Positions 48,501-59,970 of a stretch of 64,000 nucleotides of DNA are shown piece after piece. Source of the stretch: Caprella mutica (Eukaryota; Arthropoda; Malacostraca; Amphipoda; Caprellidae); the NCBI GenBank assembly GCA_947561585.1, contig CANNZV010002599.1, positions 27,504-91,503 of the forward strand, written 5' to 3'. The number at the start of each line of letters is the position of its first letter. Within the stretch, counting starts at the first letter, position 1. The notes beneath the pieces are model-generated. The model had not been told where the DNA came from and made no database searches. It saw only the letters and a program-made list of their open reading frames with translations. Position numbers and translations under genes: made by a program.

Positions 48501-49384
48501 TCAACAAGAAGCTCGTCTTCCAGCAAGAAAGTGTACGCACTCATATTTGTTTGACTACCGTCGCGAGCTGTGCACATAGAGTCACTGCCTTCAATGGACA
48601 CCTCTGCTTTCAGGAATGCTTTATCGAGATTCGTGGCTATCAGAGGACAGTGCAAATTGATCAGATCCGATCAAGGGACAAATTTCACCGCAGCCAGAAG
48701 GCAAATGGAGGAAATTGACGTAAAGATGATCAAAATTGAATTGAGTTGCAAAGGTATTGAATGGGTCCTAAACCCTCCTGGTGCAAGCCATCATGCCGGG
48801 AGCTGGGAGCGCAAAATTGGATCAGTTAGACGCGTTCTTGAAGCAACTCTACTCCTCATGAGTAACCGTGGAATCTCAAGAGATGAGTTTGACACTTTGC
48901 TAGCAGAAGCTTCTGCAATAGTAAATAACACTCCGATGTCTTCTGTCCCTAACTCCCCAAATGATCCGCAACCTCTCTCTCCTTCCATGTTACTAACGCT
49001 AAAGGAGAAGCCGAACCCTCCAATGCTTGACGAATATTGTGAGCAAGATATCGTTGCCTATGGTAAACGTAGATATCGAAGAGTACAGTTCCTGGCTGAG
49101 TAATTCTGGACCAGATGGAGATCTGAGTTTCTCCTCTCATTATCTCGTCGATGCAAATGGACAAAACGTTCTCCCTCACTCATGCCAGGTGATGTTGTCG
49201 TAGTGAAGAACAAACATAGTCCTCGAAATAATTGGACGCTCGGAAGGATTGAATCCACTAAAATCAGTCAAGATGGACTTGTCCGTTCTGCTACGGTAAT
49301 CTTACCACCTCTGCCACGGTCTACTCAGAAGAGACGCATTGATAGATCTATCAGCGACCTTGTTCTTTTGGTTGCAAATCAGTG
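42536..49384 (+). pseudogene. BEL/Pao gag-pol polyprotein, broken in three places
   Basis: An N-terminal part (42536 to about 43600) reads MDKLAKRKVKVPLNELVD and then a Ser/Asn-rich stretch. Near 43570-43620 the reading must shift by +1 into the frame that holds everything downstream. Next come an Ala/Pro/Ser repeat region (43620-44230), a DUF1759-like gag core (about 44400-44950), Cys/His knuckles (45117-45310), a protease-like ILDEQSNTTVV, reverse transcriptase with YVDD at 46746-46757, RNase H (FADASESAIGFAIYI, NPADIASR), an H2C2 zinc domain near 48245-48385, and integrase catalytic Asp, Asp and Glu codons at 48465, 48669 and 48807. In-frame stops TGA at 48552 and TAA at 49101 cut integrase. 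All catalytic residues remain, so decay is recent. Confidence 0.93.
43620..44230 (+). repeat. Coding minisatellite in gag
   Basis: Three successive unit types encode APPPHIS-like (24 bp), SSAAPLH-like (21 bp) and GSAGAPLH-like (24 bp) repeats, all multiples of three. The result is a roughly 200-residue Ala/Pro/Ser/Gly-rich, disordered segment between the N-terminal and core gag parts. Confidence 0.85.
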
Positions 49385-49412
49385 AAGCTAAATATCCTGC
49401 CTGTAGAAAAGC

Positions 49413-49427
49413 AGGATAGAGGGGTAG
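49413..49427 (+). other. Polypurine tract of the BEL/Pao element
   Basis: aggatagaggggtag ends exactly where the 3' LTR begins. This is the usual position for the plus-strand primer of an LTR element. Confidence 0.6.
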
Positions 49428-50003
49428 TGTCAAGTCTGTTTATTTGTTTTTCTATTGTTTCCCATCTATTTTACTTTCTAACTTTGACGTTCTATTCTGT
49501 ACGCTCCACTATGCTATTTTCCTCTTTTCCTGAGACGCGCATCTGTAAAATCATCACAACTCCACTCTTTGTTGACACTACATATAAAAAACCCGCCTAG
49601 TTTAGATCAATTTGAACCTCCAAAAAATAACTTCACACACACGTTCCAATCTTTAAAGACAGAAAAATTAGTGAGTATTATTTATGCATATTTACCTTTA
49701 TACGTTTATTAATGTTTATATGTACTCAATTGTGTTTAAAAGTGGGCGATTCCTATATATTTTCTGTTTGTTAGGCTCTATTGCCATCAAAATCCCACAT
49801 TTTCATGGAGGTATATTTATCTTTTCTCTGAATGTTTGTGATTTAGTATTATTTTTTTTTTGTATTCTTAAATGTAATGAGATTTATTTTTCTCTTTGTA
49901 GATTACGTGTTTATTCGTGGATAAATGGATTGATATTGAGGCAATTGGTTTTCTTCACAACCTACCTTTGCAAATTTCTGAGAATATCTATTTAGACATG
50001 ACA
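49428..50003 (+). repeat. 3' LTR of the BEL/Pao element
   Basis: Nearly identical to the 5' LTR over about 576 bp, ending TGACA directly before the actcc duplication. The closeness of the two LTRs indicates recent insertion. Confidence 0.95.
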
Positions 50004-50672
50004 ACTCCCACTTTGCGAGTACTAGCCACTAGGAGTGTCTGATTACCGAGACGTTTTTCTAGATAGGTACTAGGTATAAGTAACTCAGGTTAGATATCTA
50101 GGTAAATATTTATATTAGGTATATAATTTATATTATATTATATATCGTCTAGTTATCTAATTATGCATTTATATTATATAATCAGCTAGGTAGGTACCTA
50201 GTACATCGGTAAGAAATTATATCTTACATCGGATAGGTACCTAGGTAATCATTTTTTAAATCCATGCTTGTTTCTAAAATCGCTAAATTGTTAGGTATTA
50301 ACTATCATCAACAACATATGATATTTTTCCAATGAATTAATTATGCAGAATCGCGAACACGGACATTTTAGTTTCCTGATCATATTGCTCTCGTCTGGAC
50401 GCGAACACAGACAGAAATGAGATTGCCCGTGTTCGCCCGAGCAAAAGTATTTCCAAACTCTGGGCATTTGTCGGAGCGTCTGGACGGGGCTTTAATAAAT
50501 TAGGCCACAGTTTAGGCTCTGTGATCCCGCGTAAATCATTGCGGCTAGATAACTCCTACTGTGAGGTTATACTCTAGCCAGAGCTCTGCCACCAGATTCA
50601 ACAACTACGCATTTGGAGAAAAATACAAATGATGACTCAGTAAAACGACAAATTAGGACTTAAAGGAATTTA

Positions 50673-50924
50673 TTGTTCAACATGAAGACATTCGCTGTTC
50701 AGATGAAATGCGACACCATCAATTCTATCCCAAGGGCTGAACAACCAGGTCGAATTTCTGAACGCCAAATCTTCAAATCCCCAGTCAACCTGAAGCAAAA
50801 GGTTCGGATTAGTATTTTTAGCGATGCAAATTTAGTAATAGATAATATATATGCGGATGAAATTTATTTAGGTTCGATACAAGAAGCGTTAGTAAAAGTT
50901 AAGTTTTTAAGATTCTGGTTTTAA
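50673..50924 (+). other. Short unassigned open frame
   Basis: An 83-codon frame beginning MFNMKTFAVQMKCD and ending shortly before a 24-bp array. It has no recognised domain and a composition that shifts to AT-rich in the second half. It could be the first exon of the gene remnants downstream or chance. Confidence 0.2.
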
Positions 50925-50940
50925 AGTTACAGAACCTATA

Positions 50941-51245
50941 TTATAGCAGTTATATTAAGTTAGTTATTTTACGTTATATTAAGTTAGTTATTTTACGTTA
51001 TATAAAGTTAGTTATTTTACGTTATATTAAGTTAGTTATTTTACGTTATATTAAGTTAGTTATTTTGCGTTATATTAAGTTAGTTATTTTATGTTATATT
51101 AAGTTAGTTATTTTACGTTATATTAAGTTAGTTATTTTATGTTATATTAAGTTAGTTATTTTACGTTATATTAAGTTAGTTATTTTATGTTATATTAAGT
51201 TAGTTATTTTATGTTATATTAAGTTAGTTATTTTACGTTATAGTA
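50941..51245. repeat. 24-bp tandem array in the composite
   Basis: About twelve copies of a 24-bp unit, TTATATTAAGTTAGTTATTT plus TACG or TATG. A short related set with agtaagtaatagtaattt follows to 51320. Confidence 0.93.
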
Positions 51246-51359
51246 ATTTAGTAATAGTAAGTAACAGTAATTTAGTAATAGTAAGTAATAGTAATTTAGT
51301 AATCGTAAGTAATAGTAAGTTTTTAAATAGGTCGGCTTTTTTATGATTATTTAATAGTT

Positions 51360-52130
51360 AATATTTTCATGTATATTTATAAGTAAAGTAAAGAAGAGAC
51401 AGATGGAAAATACACGACAAATCTCCTCCAGTTCAGCTCAGGCATCCATTATTTCCCGAATTAGCAGTTCATCCTTCCAGTCAACAGAGTTGAAGTCTCG
51501 TGTCTCAAATTGCAGTACATCTTTTTAATAGTCCGAATTTGCCTCCTTAGGTTCAACGGTAAAAGTTTAATATTTGGCGATGTTAAGGTAGTTAGTTATA
51601 TAGAAATGCAATTTGTTTCGGTAGTGTAGAAGTTCCTGTATTTCAATCTCATAGTCTATAGCTGAAGACTAATGAGTAGTATTTTGACATTTATTGGTAT
51701 TCATTTGCAGTCCGTATAGTCGGAATATTAGGGTAGATATGACCTCTGCTGGACGTCTGTAGGTAGTAATGCCTGTAGAACTCTGTCTTCATATTAGAAA
51801 ATACACCTGCAATTTTGACTTGGAGATTTTTATTAGTGACTGATAGGTGAATTTATAAAGTAAGTGAAGTCACATCTTTTTATAGCTATTTAAGGTCGTG
51901 AGAAAATGAAAAAATATACAGTTGGAATATAAACTAAAGGTAAAATATATATATATTTTCCATAACGCATTGGGCAAGTGTTACTGGTTCAGTGCTTTTT
52001 ATTTCTTATACACCTGCTCGTTAAGAGTTTTAATTTTACCCATTGTTTCACTTTCGTGATGTATTGTGTACTAGTTAGGTATTGTGATTAAACTTCTTAC
52101 CCATGCGGTTTGCCGTTAAATTCATAGGTT
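51360..52130. other. Spacer with a short Ser-rich open frame
   Basis: An ATG at 51403 opens a 41-codon Ser-rich frame (MENTRQISSSSAQASIIS). It might be a first exon of the gene at 54557, but no good donor was found. The rest is non-coding AT-rich sequence. Confidence 0.25.
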
Positions 52131-52139
52131 TTACTTCAA

Positions 52140-52645
52140 AACGCATTTGGGTGTAGTTAAAATGTCACACTTTTTAAATGATTTACCGAGTTAGGTAATT
52201 TCATTTATAAATTATATTATCCCTACGCTACTGTTCGCTAAGATGGGTGATTTATTATTTATATAAAGTTACTTATTATGAATTAACCGATTTAGGTTTT
52301 TCATAATATTATCCCTACGTTACTGTTCGCTAAGAATGTACTTGGGTGGTTTATTACTTTTTGTAAAAAAGTTACCTACCTATTATGAATTAACCGAGTT
52401 AGGTTTTTCATAATATTATCCCTACGTTACTGTTCACTAAGAACGTACATGGGTGGTTTATTACTTTATATTAATATATATAGTAAAAGATACCTACCTA
52501 TTATGAAAACCGAGTTATGTATTTCATAATTTTATCCCTATGATGCTGTTCGCTAAGAACGTACACGGGTTGTTAAGTGCTTTGTTTAAAAGTTACTTTT
52601 TATGAATTATCTACCTAGTTAGGTATATTCACTTGTAATTGTTTC
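52140..52645. repeat. Roughly 105-bp tandem repeat in the composite
   Basis: Five diverged units, each with accgagttaggt, ttatccctacgttactgttc and acgtacatgggtggtttatt, start near 52185, 52284, 52389, 52507 and 52610. Confidence 0.85.
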
Positions 52646-52649
52646 AATT

Positions 52650-53995
52650 ACTATCAGTTCAGCGATAAGTAGTTTGCTTTTGCAACTCTATTCAACGAAA
52701 CTAATTACTGTTTCACATTCATCGATTAGTAGTTTGCATTTTGAACTCTTATTCAACGAAACTATTTACTGTGTCACATTCGTCGATTAGTGGTTTGCTT
52801 TTTGCAACTCTTATTCAACGAAACTATTTAGTATTTACTGTGTCACATTCATCGATTAGTGGTTTGCTTTTTGCAACTCTATTGCTCGAAACTAATTACC
52901 TTTCACATTCGTCGATTAGTAGTTTGCATTTTGCATCTCTATTCAACGAAACTAATTACCGTTTCACATTCATCTATTAGTAGTTTGCTTTTTTTCAACG
53001 AAACTAATTACTGTTTCACATTCGTCGATTAGTAGATTGCTTTTTGCATCTCTATTCAACGAAACTAATTACTGTTTCACATTCATCGATTAGTAGTTTG
53101 CTTTTTGCAACTCTTATTCAACGAAACTAATTACTGTGTCACATTCGTCGAATAGTGGTTTGCTTTTTGCAACTCTTATTCGACGAAACTAATTACTGTT
53201 TCACATTCATCGATTAGTAGTTAGCTTTTTGCAACTCTATTCAACAAAACTAGTTACGGTTTCACATTCGTCGATTAGTAGTTTGCTTTTGCAACTCTAT
53301 TCAACGAAACTAATTACTGTTTCACATTCATCGATTACTAGTTTGCTTTCTGCAACTCTATTCAACGAAACTAATTACTGTTTTACATTCGTCGATTAGT
53401 AGTTTGCTTTTTGTAACTCTATTCAACGAAACTAATTACTGTTTCACATTCGTCGATTAGTAGTTTGCTTTTTGTAATTCTATTCAACGAAACTAATTAC
53501 TGTTTTACATTCGTCGATTAGTAGTTTGCTTTTTGTAACTCTATTCAACGAAACTAATTACTGTTTCACATTCGTCGATTAGTAGTTTGCTTTTTGTAAT
53601 TCTATTCAACGAAACTAATTACTGTTTCACATTTGTCGATTGGTAGTTTGCTTTTTGCAACTCTATTCAACGAAACAAATTGCTGTTTCACACCCGTCTA
53701 TCAGTAGTTTGCCTTTTGCAACTTTATTCAACGAAACTAATTACTGTTTTACATCCGTCTATCAGTAGTTTGCCTTTTGCAACTTTATTCAACGAAACTA
53801 ATTTCTGTTTCACATCCGTCTATCAGTAGTTTGCCTTTTGCAACTTTATTCAACGAACAGCTACTGTTCCACTTTCGTCAATTAGCAGTTTGCGTTCTTG
53901 CAACTCTATTTAATGAAATTAATTATTGTTTCTACTAAATTCGATTAGAAGTTCGCGTTTTTTGCAACTCTATTCAACGAATGAAATAACTACTG
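52650..53995. repeat. Roughly 61-bp tandem array in the composite
   Basis: About 21 units with tattcaacgaaactaattac, tgtttcacattcgtcgatta and gtagtttgctttttgcaact. Units toward 53650-53990 diverge progressively (cacacccgtctatcagtagt), marking the ageing edge. Confidence 0.93.
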
Positions 53996-55181
53996 TATAC
54001 TCGTTTATTTTATAACTTTATTAAACGAGCTTATAAATATATAAGAAAGCATGTAGATTCAAACTGATTAACATCCATTTTAAAAGACCATAATTTATTT
54101 GCATACAAATTCAAACTTATGTCGAACCTTCAGGTTCCAGATGTTTTGATTATAATTGGTTACAATTCTAATTATTTTAGACCTTCACACAGATAACCAT
54201 GTGTAACTTTAAATTAATAAGCTATAAATGTAAACATACTATCTGGTACAAAAAAATCTTTTGTTTCAAAATCTATCAATCACCCTTGTGAAAAATGCGC
54301 CAAGTGCTTAAAGGGAAAACAGAAGGTTTACGAATGTTTCAGCATAGTGAGCTCCAGTTGTTGTGCATATCTGCCTGGAGGAGATGGGAAGAACATACGT
54401 TCAAATTAGAAAACGTAGTAATTCCCCTCAAACTAACTGTATTTCATTCACTTGGGTAAATATACTGCTGTTCTTCGAAACAAATCAAATAAACTATATT
54501 GCTCATCGTTCCAATCTATCAAATTTCAAAATATAATCTTACTCTTATATTTCCAGTCGAACAACTCTAGGAGTACTTGGATGTTAAGAGAGCTATATAC
54601 AGACGAGATTTTACTGACCAACAGTAATGACTCTCTTCTCGAATCTGAGAGTGCGGCTGCAAGTACTGAAGAAGACTTGCGAGCACATCATTCTAATCAA
54701 AACGGGTCTGACACTAATGATTCAGTTGACAGTATCATACTTGATACATCGACCAACAATCAACTGGTTCGTCAATATTTAAATTTCAAAAATATCTCCA
54801 TTATTCATAATCTCCATGTTTTTCCTTGAATACTGATTAATCCCTTTTTTACAGGGATCTATTCAGTCTACGAAGCGAGCTGGATCGTCTCTGCCCAACA
54901 CTTACAAAAAAGTACGTGTCGATATGCAGGATATTGAACCGTACGGCCAAATTATAGTTGATGCAAACTCGAGAGCGATTCCAGTCTATATACCAACTCC
55001 TCATGTAACCACTAAGTCCCTAACCTCAGAAAGTAATCAGTCTATATTTTTTCCGGATCAACAGTCACAAGTAATACAATATTCTGTAGATTTGGGAACA
55101 ACCATTGGGGTCGAAGAAAATGGCAATTACATTTTTCATAACCCTCCTAGCACCAACACGATGCATCAGTTACCAAAAGCA

Positions 55182-56396
55182 ACTACAGCTTTTTAACATT
55201 AATTTAAAATAAGTCAAGTTTAATTTAAAATAAATCAAGTTTAATCTAAAATAAATCAAGTTATATTTAAAATAAATCAAGTTATATTTAAAATAAATCA
55301 AGTTATATTCAAAATAAATCAAGTTATATTCAAAATAAATCAAGTTATACTTTAAATAGATAAAGTTATACTTAAAATAGTTCAACTTTAATTTAAAATA
55401 GTTCAAGTTTAATTTAAAAAAAAATGAAGTTTAATTGAAAATAGAATTCTATGGGCCCTCGATGTCACACATTGGAAGCTCTGCACTAATATCATTATAT
55501 TAGAAATGGGAGGGAATGAGATCATGAGAGTATACAATAATCTTTCATTGACACCCTAATCTTTTTCATTGCCCATCATAATCTTTCATTGCCACCTTAA
55601 TCTTTTTCATTGCCCACCATAATCTTTCATTGCCACCTTAATCTTTTTCATTGCCCACCTTAATCTTTTTCATTGCCCACCATAATCTTTCATTGCCCAC
55701 CCAAATCTTTCATTTCCCACCCTAATATTTCATTGCCCACCCTAATATTTCATTGCCCACCATAATATTTCATTGCCCACCATAATCTTTCATTGCCCAC
55801 CATAATCTTTTATTGCCCACCGTAATCTTTCATTGCCCACCGTAATCTTTCATTGCCCACCGTAATCTTTCATTGCCCACCATAATCTTTCATTGCCCAC
55901 CATAATCTTTTATTGCCCACCGTAATCTTTCATTGCCCACCGTAATCTTTCATTGCCCACCATAATATTTCATTGCCCACCATAATCTTTCATTGTCCAC
56001 CATAATCTTTCATTGCCCACCATAATTTTTCATTGCCCACCATAATCTTCCATTGCTCACTTCTCTCATTTCAACTAATATAATGATATTAGTGCAGAGC
56101 TTCCTATGTGTGATATTGAAGGCCCATAAAATTTTAGTTTTAAATTAAACTTCATTTTTTTTAAATTAAACTTGAACTTTTTAAAATTAAAGTTGAACTA
56201 TTTTAAATATAACTTGACTTATTTTAAATATAACTTGATTTATTTCAATTATAACTTGATTTATTTCAAACATAACTTGATTTTTTTTAAATATAACTTT
56301 ATTTATTTTAAATATAACTTGATTTATTTTAAATATAACTTGATTTATTTTAAATTAAACTTGAATTGTTTTAAATTAATGTTAAAAAGCTGTAGT
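55182..56396. mobile_element. Foldback element inserted in a coding exon (1,215 bp)
   Basis: Inverted ends ACTACAGCTTTTTAAC / GTTAAAAAGCTGTAGT lead into arms of 16-18 bp repeats (taaatcaagttatatttaaa and complement). An inner inverted pair follows (agctctgcactaatatcatt, 55478-55497, and its complement at 56082-56101), and the core is a 20-bp tandem array. The length is exactly 405 codons, so the flanking frame is the same on both sides. No clear target duplication. Confidence 0.8.
55550..56062. repeat. 20-bp tandem array in the foldback core
   Basis: About twenty-five units of CATTGCCCACCATAATCTTT, with minor variants CCGTAATCTTT and CCTAATATTT. It forms the loop of the foldback element. Confidence 0.93.
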
Positions 56397-56837
56397 GGAA
56401 ACAAAAGCTCCCAGATGCATATTTCCCTTAATCATCAACAGGACAAGGAAGATATAATTTCTAGTGTTTTTTCACGTTTACTGAATATTCCTGGTTTCAG
56501 AAGCATAATTGAAAATCAAACTATGGCAGGCTTCAACTCTGAAGGTACTAAAAACCTTATTTCAGTTACACCATACGTTACCGAAAACGCAACTATTCAA
56601 GTCCCTAATAGTCCCTTTCCGGATATTTTTGCTGCAGACAAAGATCATTCAAAAAGCTTTACTTCAGAGCAAGCTGAGGAAATAGTTCTTTACTCCGACT
56701 CAGATGAGGAAAATTTACTTCCAATAGGTCGGTCATACAAGCATATTCTCCACAAGAGGGCAGCTGAGATTCTCGATGCACAATTTTCCAACGGACCACA
56801 ATCTTAAGACTCTTTACTCAATGACAAATTGCAGGGT

Positions 56838-58480
56838 CATAACCATGACTTGCGGTACTAATTCGGTAAAAATATTAAATATGAAATGTGGAATGAAGTA
56901 CCACATTTAACTACAAAGGGAGAATATCATCAAATTATATCTCTACCTGTGGATCAGAAAATAGTGAAAGTAAATGCCGATGAGAATAACTACCTCTATT
57001 TTCAAATCAAAACTTACTAAGTTACTAACACTGGAGAGCGTATACACCCTTTTTTCCCCCCATTCATATGTAAAGGTTATTATCTGCACACTTCCACGGA
57101 AGCTCCGTCAACGTCCAGTCGTCAAGTGTTTACTAAAGTCGCTACTATATTTACTAACAGTCTTAAGACAAGCGACGAAACTTCAGCCAGGTTCAGAAAC
57201 CCAAAAGGGACTCCAGATGACCTCCTCCAATATAAATATTTGGGAAACCCTGAAGGAAGTCGAGAATATAATACTGAAAGGCGAACAATTTTCACGCCCA
57301 GCTAGCATTTTTACTCTTCTATCTGATCCTGGTGGATTATCAGATTATTTGAACGCACCTAAGTTGCCTATGAAGCAACATTCTATTGTGCACAAAGACC
57401 TTTTCAGTCTGTTCAGAGCTCACACTCAATTATAAATACTCACAGACGAAGAAGAGTTTCGTAAAACTACTAAATTGCTTTAGCAAAATAACGAAATGAT
57501 TAATTTTACCATTGACTCGCTGAAATTCTACGCAGACCTCCCTAATATATTCTTGAAACAAGAACCAGGTTCGGGGACTCCAATGCAGGAAATTTAAAAA
57601 AAACTTATCTGAATTTCAAGCTCTAAGCAAAAATTCTTTTGTAACCCTCCTCAGTGACCAAGCTAAATTAACCATTCGCAAAAAATTGCACAAATACGCA
57701 AATTTGTGGTTGGGCGAATTGAACCTATTGCTGTGAGAAACACCCTGTTGGAAGATACTGTGCTGTGCAAAGATCTCTTCTCTGGAAGTGTCCTTGTAAA
57801 GCCCAGTAAGTTATTACTGGGTAACTGGAAGCACGCTCATCACCATCATCACGTATTCGAAACGCAATTGGCAATCGCCTTGATAATGATCTGAGGACCA
57901 TGAACTCTGGGTCTCTTCATAAAACCTTCGGCGGGCAAACATTTACTAAAAATGTCGAGTCTACAAACCAGCCATTTCGAGCTCAATTCAGGAATGTCGA
58001 CTATGATACAAGAGCTTTTAAAAGAGGTCCACCTCCATGGAAACAACTCCAAAGAGGACAAGGTCCTCAATAATACAGACAACCAGGTCATAAGGTTTTT
58101 GAAGCCCAGAGTAATAAACGACGGGAGGGCTGTCCTACGAGAATTAAAACTCGTCAACAAAACTTTGCAAGCAGTAAAAAACAAGGCGAATCCTCAAGCT
58201 TCGCTAATCAAAGATAGCAAATTCTTCCTAGCGAGACGTAAAGGTTAAGTTACTTCACCCATTGAAACGGGCCTTACGGCCATGGATCCTAAAATCTCTA
58301 GAATGTAGTCCCGCAATTGCGACAAACCTTCCACTAGCACATTTATGAATGGACGCTTCTACTAAAGAATGGGGAGCACTGTTCAACTCGAACTTGACTG
58401 CACAAGGTTCTTAGTCGAGAGACCCGACCAAGGTCTCCCAGTTACACAATGATTACCACGGACATCTGTTTTTGCACCCT
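56838..58480 (+). pseudogene. Decayed coding stretch, possibly DIRS-like retroelement
   Basis: Coding-like fragments alternate between frames with many stops: MWNEVPHLTTKGEYHQIISL (56888-56950), NIWETLKEVENIILKGEQFS then PASIFTLLSDPGGLSDYL (57235-57360), and RSAIGNRLDNDLRTMNSGS-like then PFRAQFRNVDYDTRAFKRGP (57850-58040). At 58347 the frame MDASTKEWGALFNSNLTAQG resembles the RNase H block of DIRS-type tyrosine-recombinase retroelements. No reverse transcriptase or recombinase core was recognised, so the assignment is tentative. It follows the gene at 54557 and may be the rest of the same element. Confidence 0.35.
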
Positions 58481-58560
58481 ATAAACAGGTAATCCTCTGT
58501 ATGGTGGACGTATACATTACTGGAATTCAAAAGCCATTAAAAAAGATGGAAGTCTCAATT

Positions 58561-58945
58561 TCAGCGATATATTGAAGAGAGGTTTTATTTTTTATTTTTC
58601 ACCAAGCCCTTTTATAAATATTACTGTGTAAATGTGGATTCTTATTTTCCTCTATGCATTGCTGGAAGATCAATCCTTTTTCCACATACCAATCAAGTTT
58701 CATACATTATAATTAGTCACTAATAATAATTATGAACATATTTTTTCAATCAATGTTGTTCTTAAAAGGAATGTAATTATATTTTTATTTCTTGTTGTTC
58801 ATGTTTTCAATAAAATAAACAGAAATTATACTATCATCATTTTGAAATAATTCCTTGTAGCTATAGAACATAAAGACGTGGCATTAAAACTCAAGCACCT
58901 AGTGTCTCAGAGTGCCTCCATCATTGTACCTTTGGTTGTTCTAAA
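58561..58945. other. AT-rich spacer
   Basis: About 385 bp of AT-rich sequence with no open frame, repeat or element visible. Confidence 0.5.
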
Positions 58946-59062
58946 GAGATACGGCATATGGAATAAGTTTAACTTAGGACGAAGTATTGCTAACAAATAT
59001 ACTTTTTGAGCGAAGCGAAATAGCTTCTATTTGTTAGCAATACGAGTCCTAAGTTAAACTAT
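58946..59062. repeat. Palindromic copy of the arm tip
   Basis: ttaacttaggacgaagtatt and gctaacaaata face ctatttgttagcaatac and gtcctaagttaaac around gagcgaagcgaaatagc. The same phrases occur in both long arms of the composite, so this is an extra inverted duplication of arm sequence. Confidence 0.75.
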
Positions 59063-59089
59063 ATTACCACCTCCTCCCCCACTCTGAAA

Positions 59090-59404
59090 CCTTTTGGTGA
59101 AGCCGCAATGATTTACGCGGGCTCACAGAACCTCAGCATCTCCAACTAAAGGGGCGGAGCTAAAAGTGCTACATTCAGTACCATCAGTTACTAAACTAAT
59201 ATGGTGAAATTACTTATTCGGACAGTTATTATTATATATAATGCCAATTAAATACGATTTATGAGCAAATTAATAGCAAACACATCAAAATTAAGACAAT
59301 TACGTTAAAAATGGTTAAATAATCATAATAATGGGAAAATAAAGTGAGCCTACGGCATATGGAATAAGTTTAACTTAGGACTCGTATTGCTAACAAATAG
59401 AAGA
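59090..59404. repeat. Right long inverted arm of the composite
   Basis: The reverse complement of this stretch matches 40803-41072 and continues into 50524-50555. Shared landmarks are ggggcggagctaaaagtgct, cagttattattatatataat and cggcatatggaataagttta. Confidence 0.88.
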
Positions 59405-59451
59405 TTTTTCGCTTCGCTCAAAAAGTATATTTTACAGCGGTATAAGAAAAC

Positions 59452-59970
59452 CAGGATACAGTAACATATAGGGTATGGTAATCAGCTGATCGAATCTTGT
59501 TTGACGTGACCACCGGGTGACTGGAAAAGGCGACTCTGACCACACTTTGAAACACGGGAAAACTATTTAAACTTAGTCACTTCAAAATTTATTTTTTTTC
59601 TTATCAATTACTAACTAGGCATTGGTTAAATTGTATTTTCATTATTTGTTATTCATAGGAACTACAATTTAGCAGTTAACTAGCACTAGTTTAGGCTCCT
59701 AGGTAGCATATTTTAAAGACCCTATTTTCTATAGATAATTTAAAGAAATCAACAATAAAAACACACCTGAATTATATCTATATATTCAACTTTTAGGTTC
59801 AATCGCCATTTTAGCGTTTCTTTTGCACGAAACTCTTATAAAATGACTTTAAACTTCTCGATATTAACATGCAAATACGAGAAATTATGAGCCGCTCGGT
59901 CACAAACAAGGAATGTGTTGTCGTGGTGACGTCTACTAGGTACTCTATCCATTTATGTTCTTGTACCCTG
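59452..59970. mobile_element. hAT-like MITE in the right arm
   Basis: Ends CAGGATACAGTAACATA and, inverted, CAGGGTACAAGAACATA, flanked by aagaaaac (59444-59451) and gagaaaac (59971-59978), an 8-bp duplication with one mismatch. Removing it restores the right end of the composite to match the left end. Non-coding. Confidence 0.82.

Larger units (their letters stand above)
41803..50003 (+). mobile_element. BEL/Pao LTR retrotransposon (8.2 kb)
   Basis: Two LTRs of about 576 bp begin TGTCA and end TGACA and differ at only about four substitutions plus a T-run length. A 5-bp duplication, actcc, lies at 41798-41802 and 50004-50008. Between them lies one gag-pol reading frame with DUF1759-type gag, zinc knuckles, DUF1758-type protease, reverse transcriptase, Pao-type RNase H, H2C2 integrase zinc domain and integrase core, which is the BEL/Pao order. 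A polypurine tract precedes the right LTR. No envelope gene is present. One frame shift and two stop codons break the frame despite the young LTRs. Confidence 0.96.
41075..50492. mobile_element. TIR MITE family, copy 2, split by a BEL/Pao element
   Basis: The same AAGCCCCGTCCAGACGC ends as copy 1, flanked by TA (41073-41074 and 50493-50494) within the left inverted arm of the composite. Without the retrotransposon it is about 1.21 kb. Copy 1 shows the uninterrupted target acgataactcccactt, which proves the retrotransposon arrived after the MITE. Confidence 0.92.
54557..56807 (+). pseudogene. Unidentified intron-containing gene, exon split by a foldback element
   Basis: Exon 1 (54557-54766) follows atatttccag and reads SNNSRSTWMLRELYTDEILL then an acidic Ser/Thr-rich stretch. 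It joins in phase 0, across an 88-bp intron with donor ctg|gttcgt and acceptor ttttttacag, to exon 2 at 54855, which reads GSIQSTKRAGSSLPNTYKKV. Exon 2 is interrupted at 55182 by a 1,215-bp foldback insertion and resumes in the same frame at 56397 (GNKSSQMHISLNHQQ) up to TAA at 56805-56807. The low-complexity, Ser/Asn/Gln-rich protein shows no domain I know. The insertion adds in-frame stops, so the present copy is broken. It lies inside the composite and may be its accessory or gag-like gene rather than a host gene. Confidence 0.5.

Noticed and set aside
49684..49995. Open frame of 103 codons in the 3' LTR
   Set aside because: Present in a terminal repeat with AT-rich, hydrophobic chance coding and no family resemblance.
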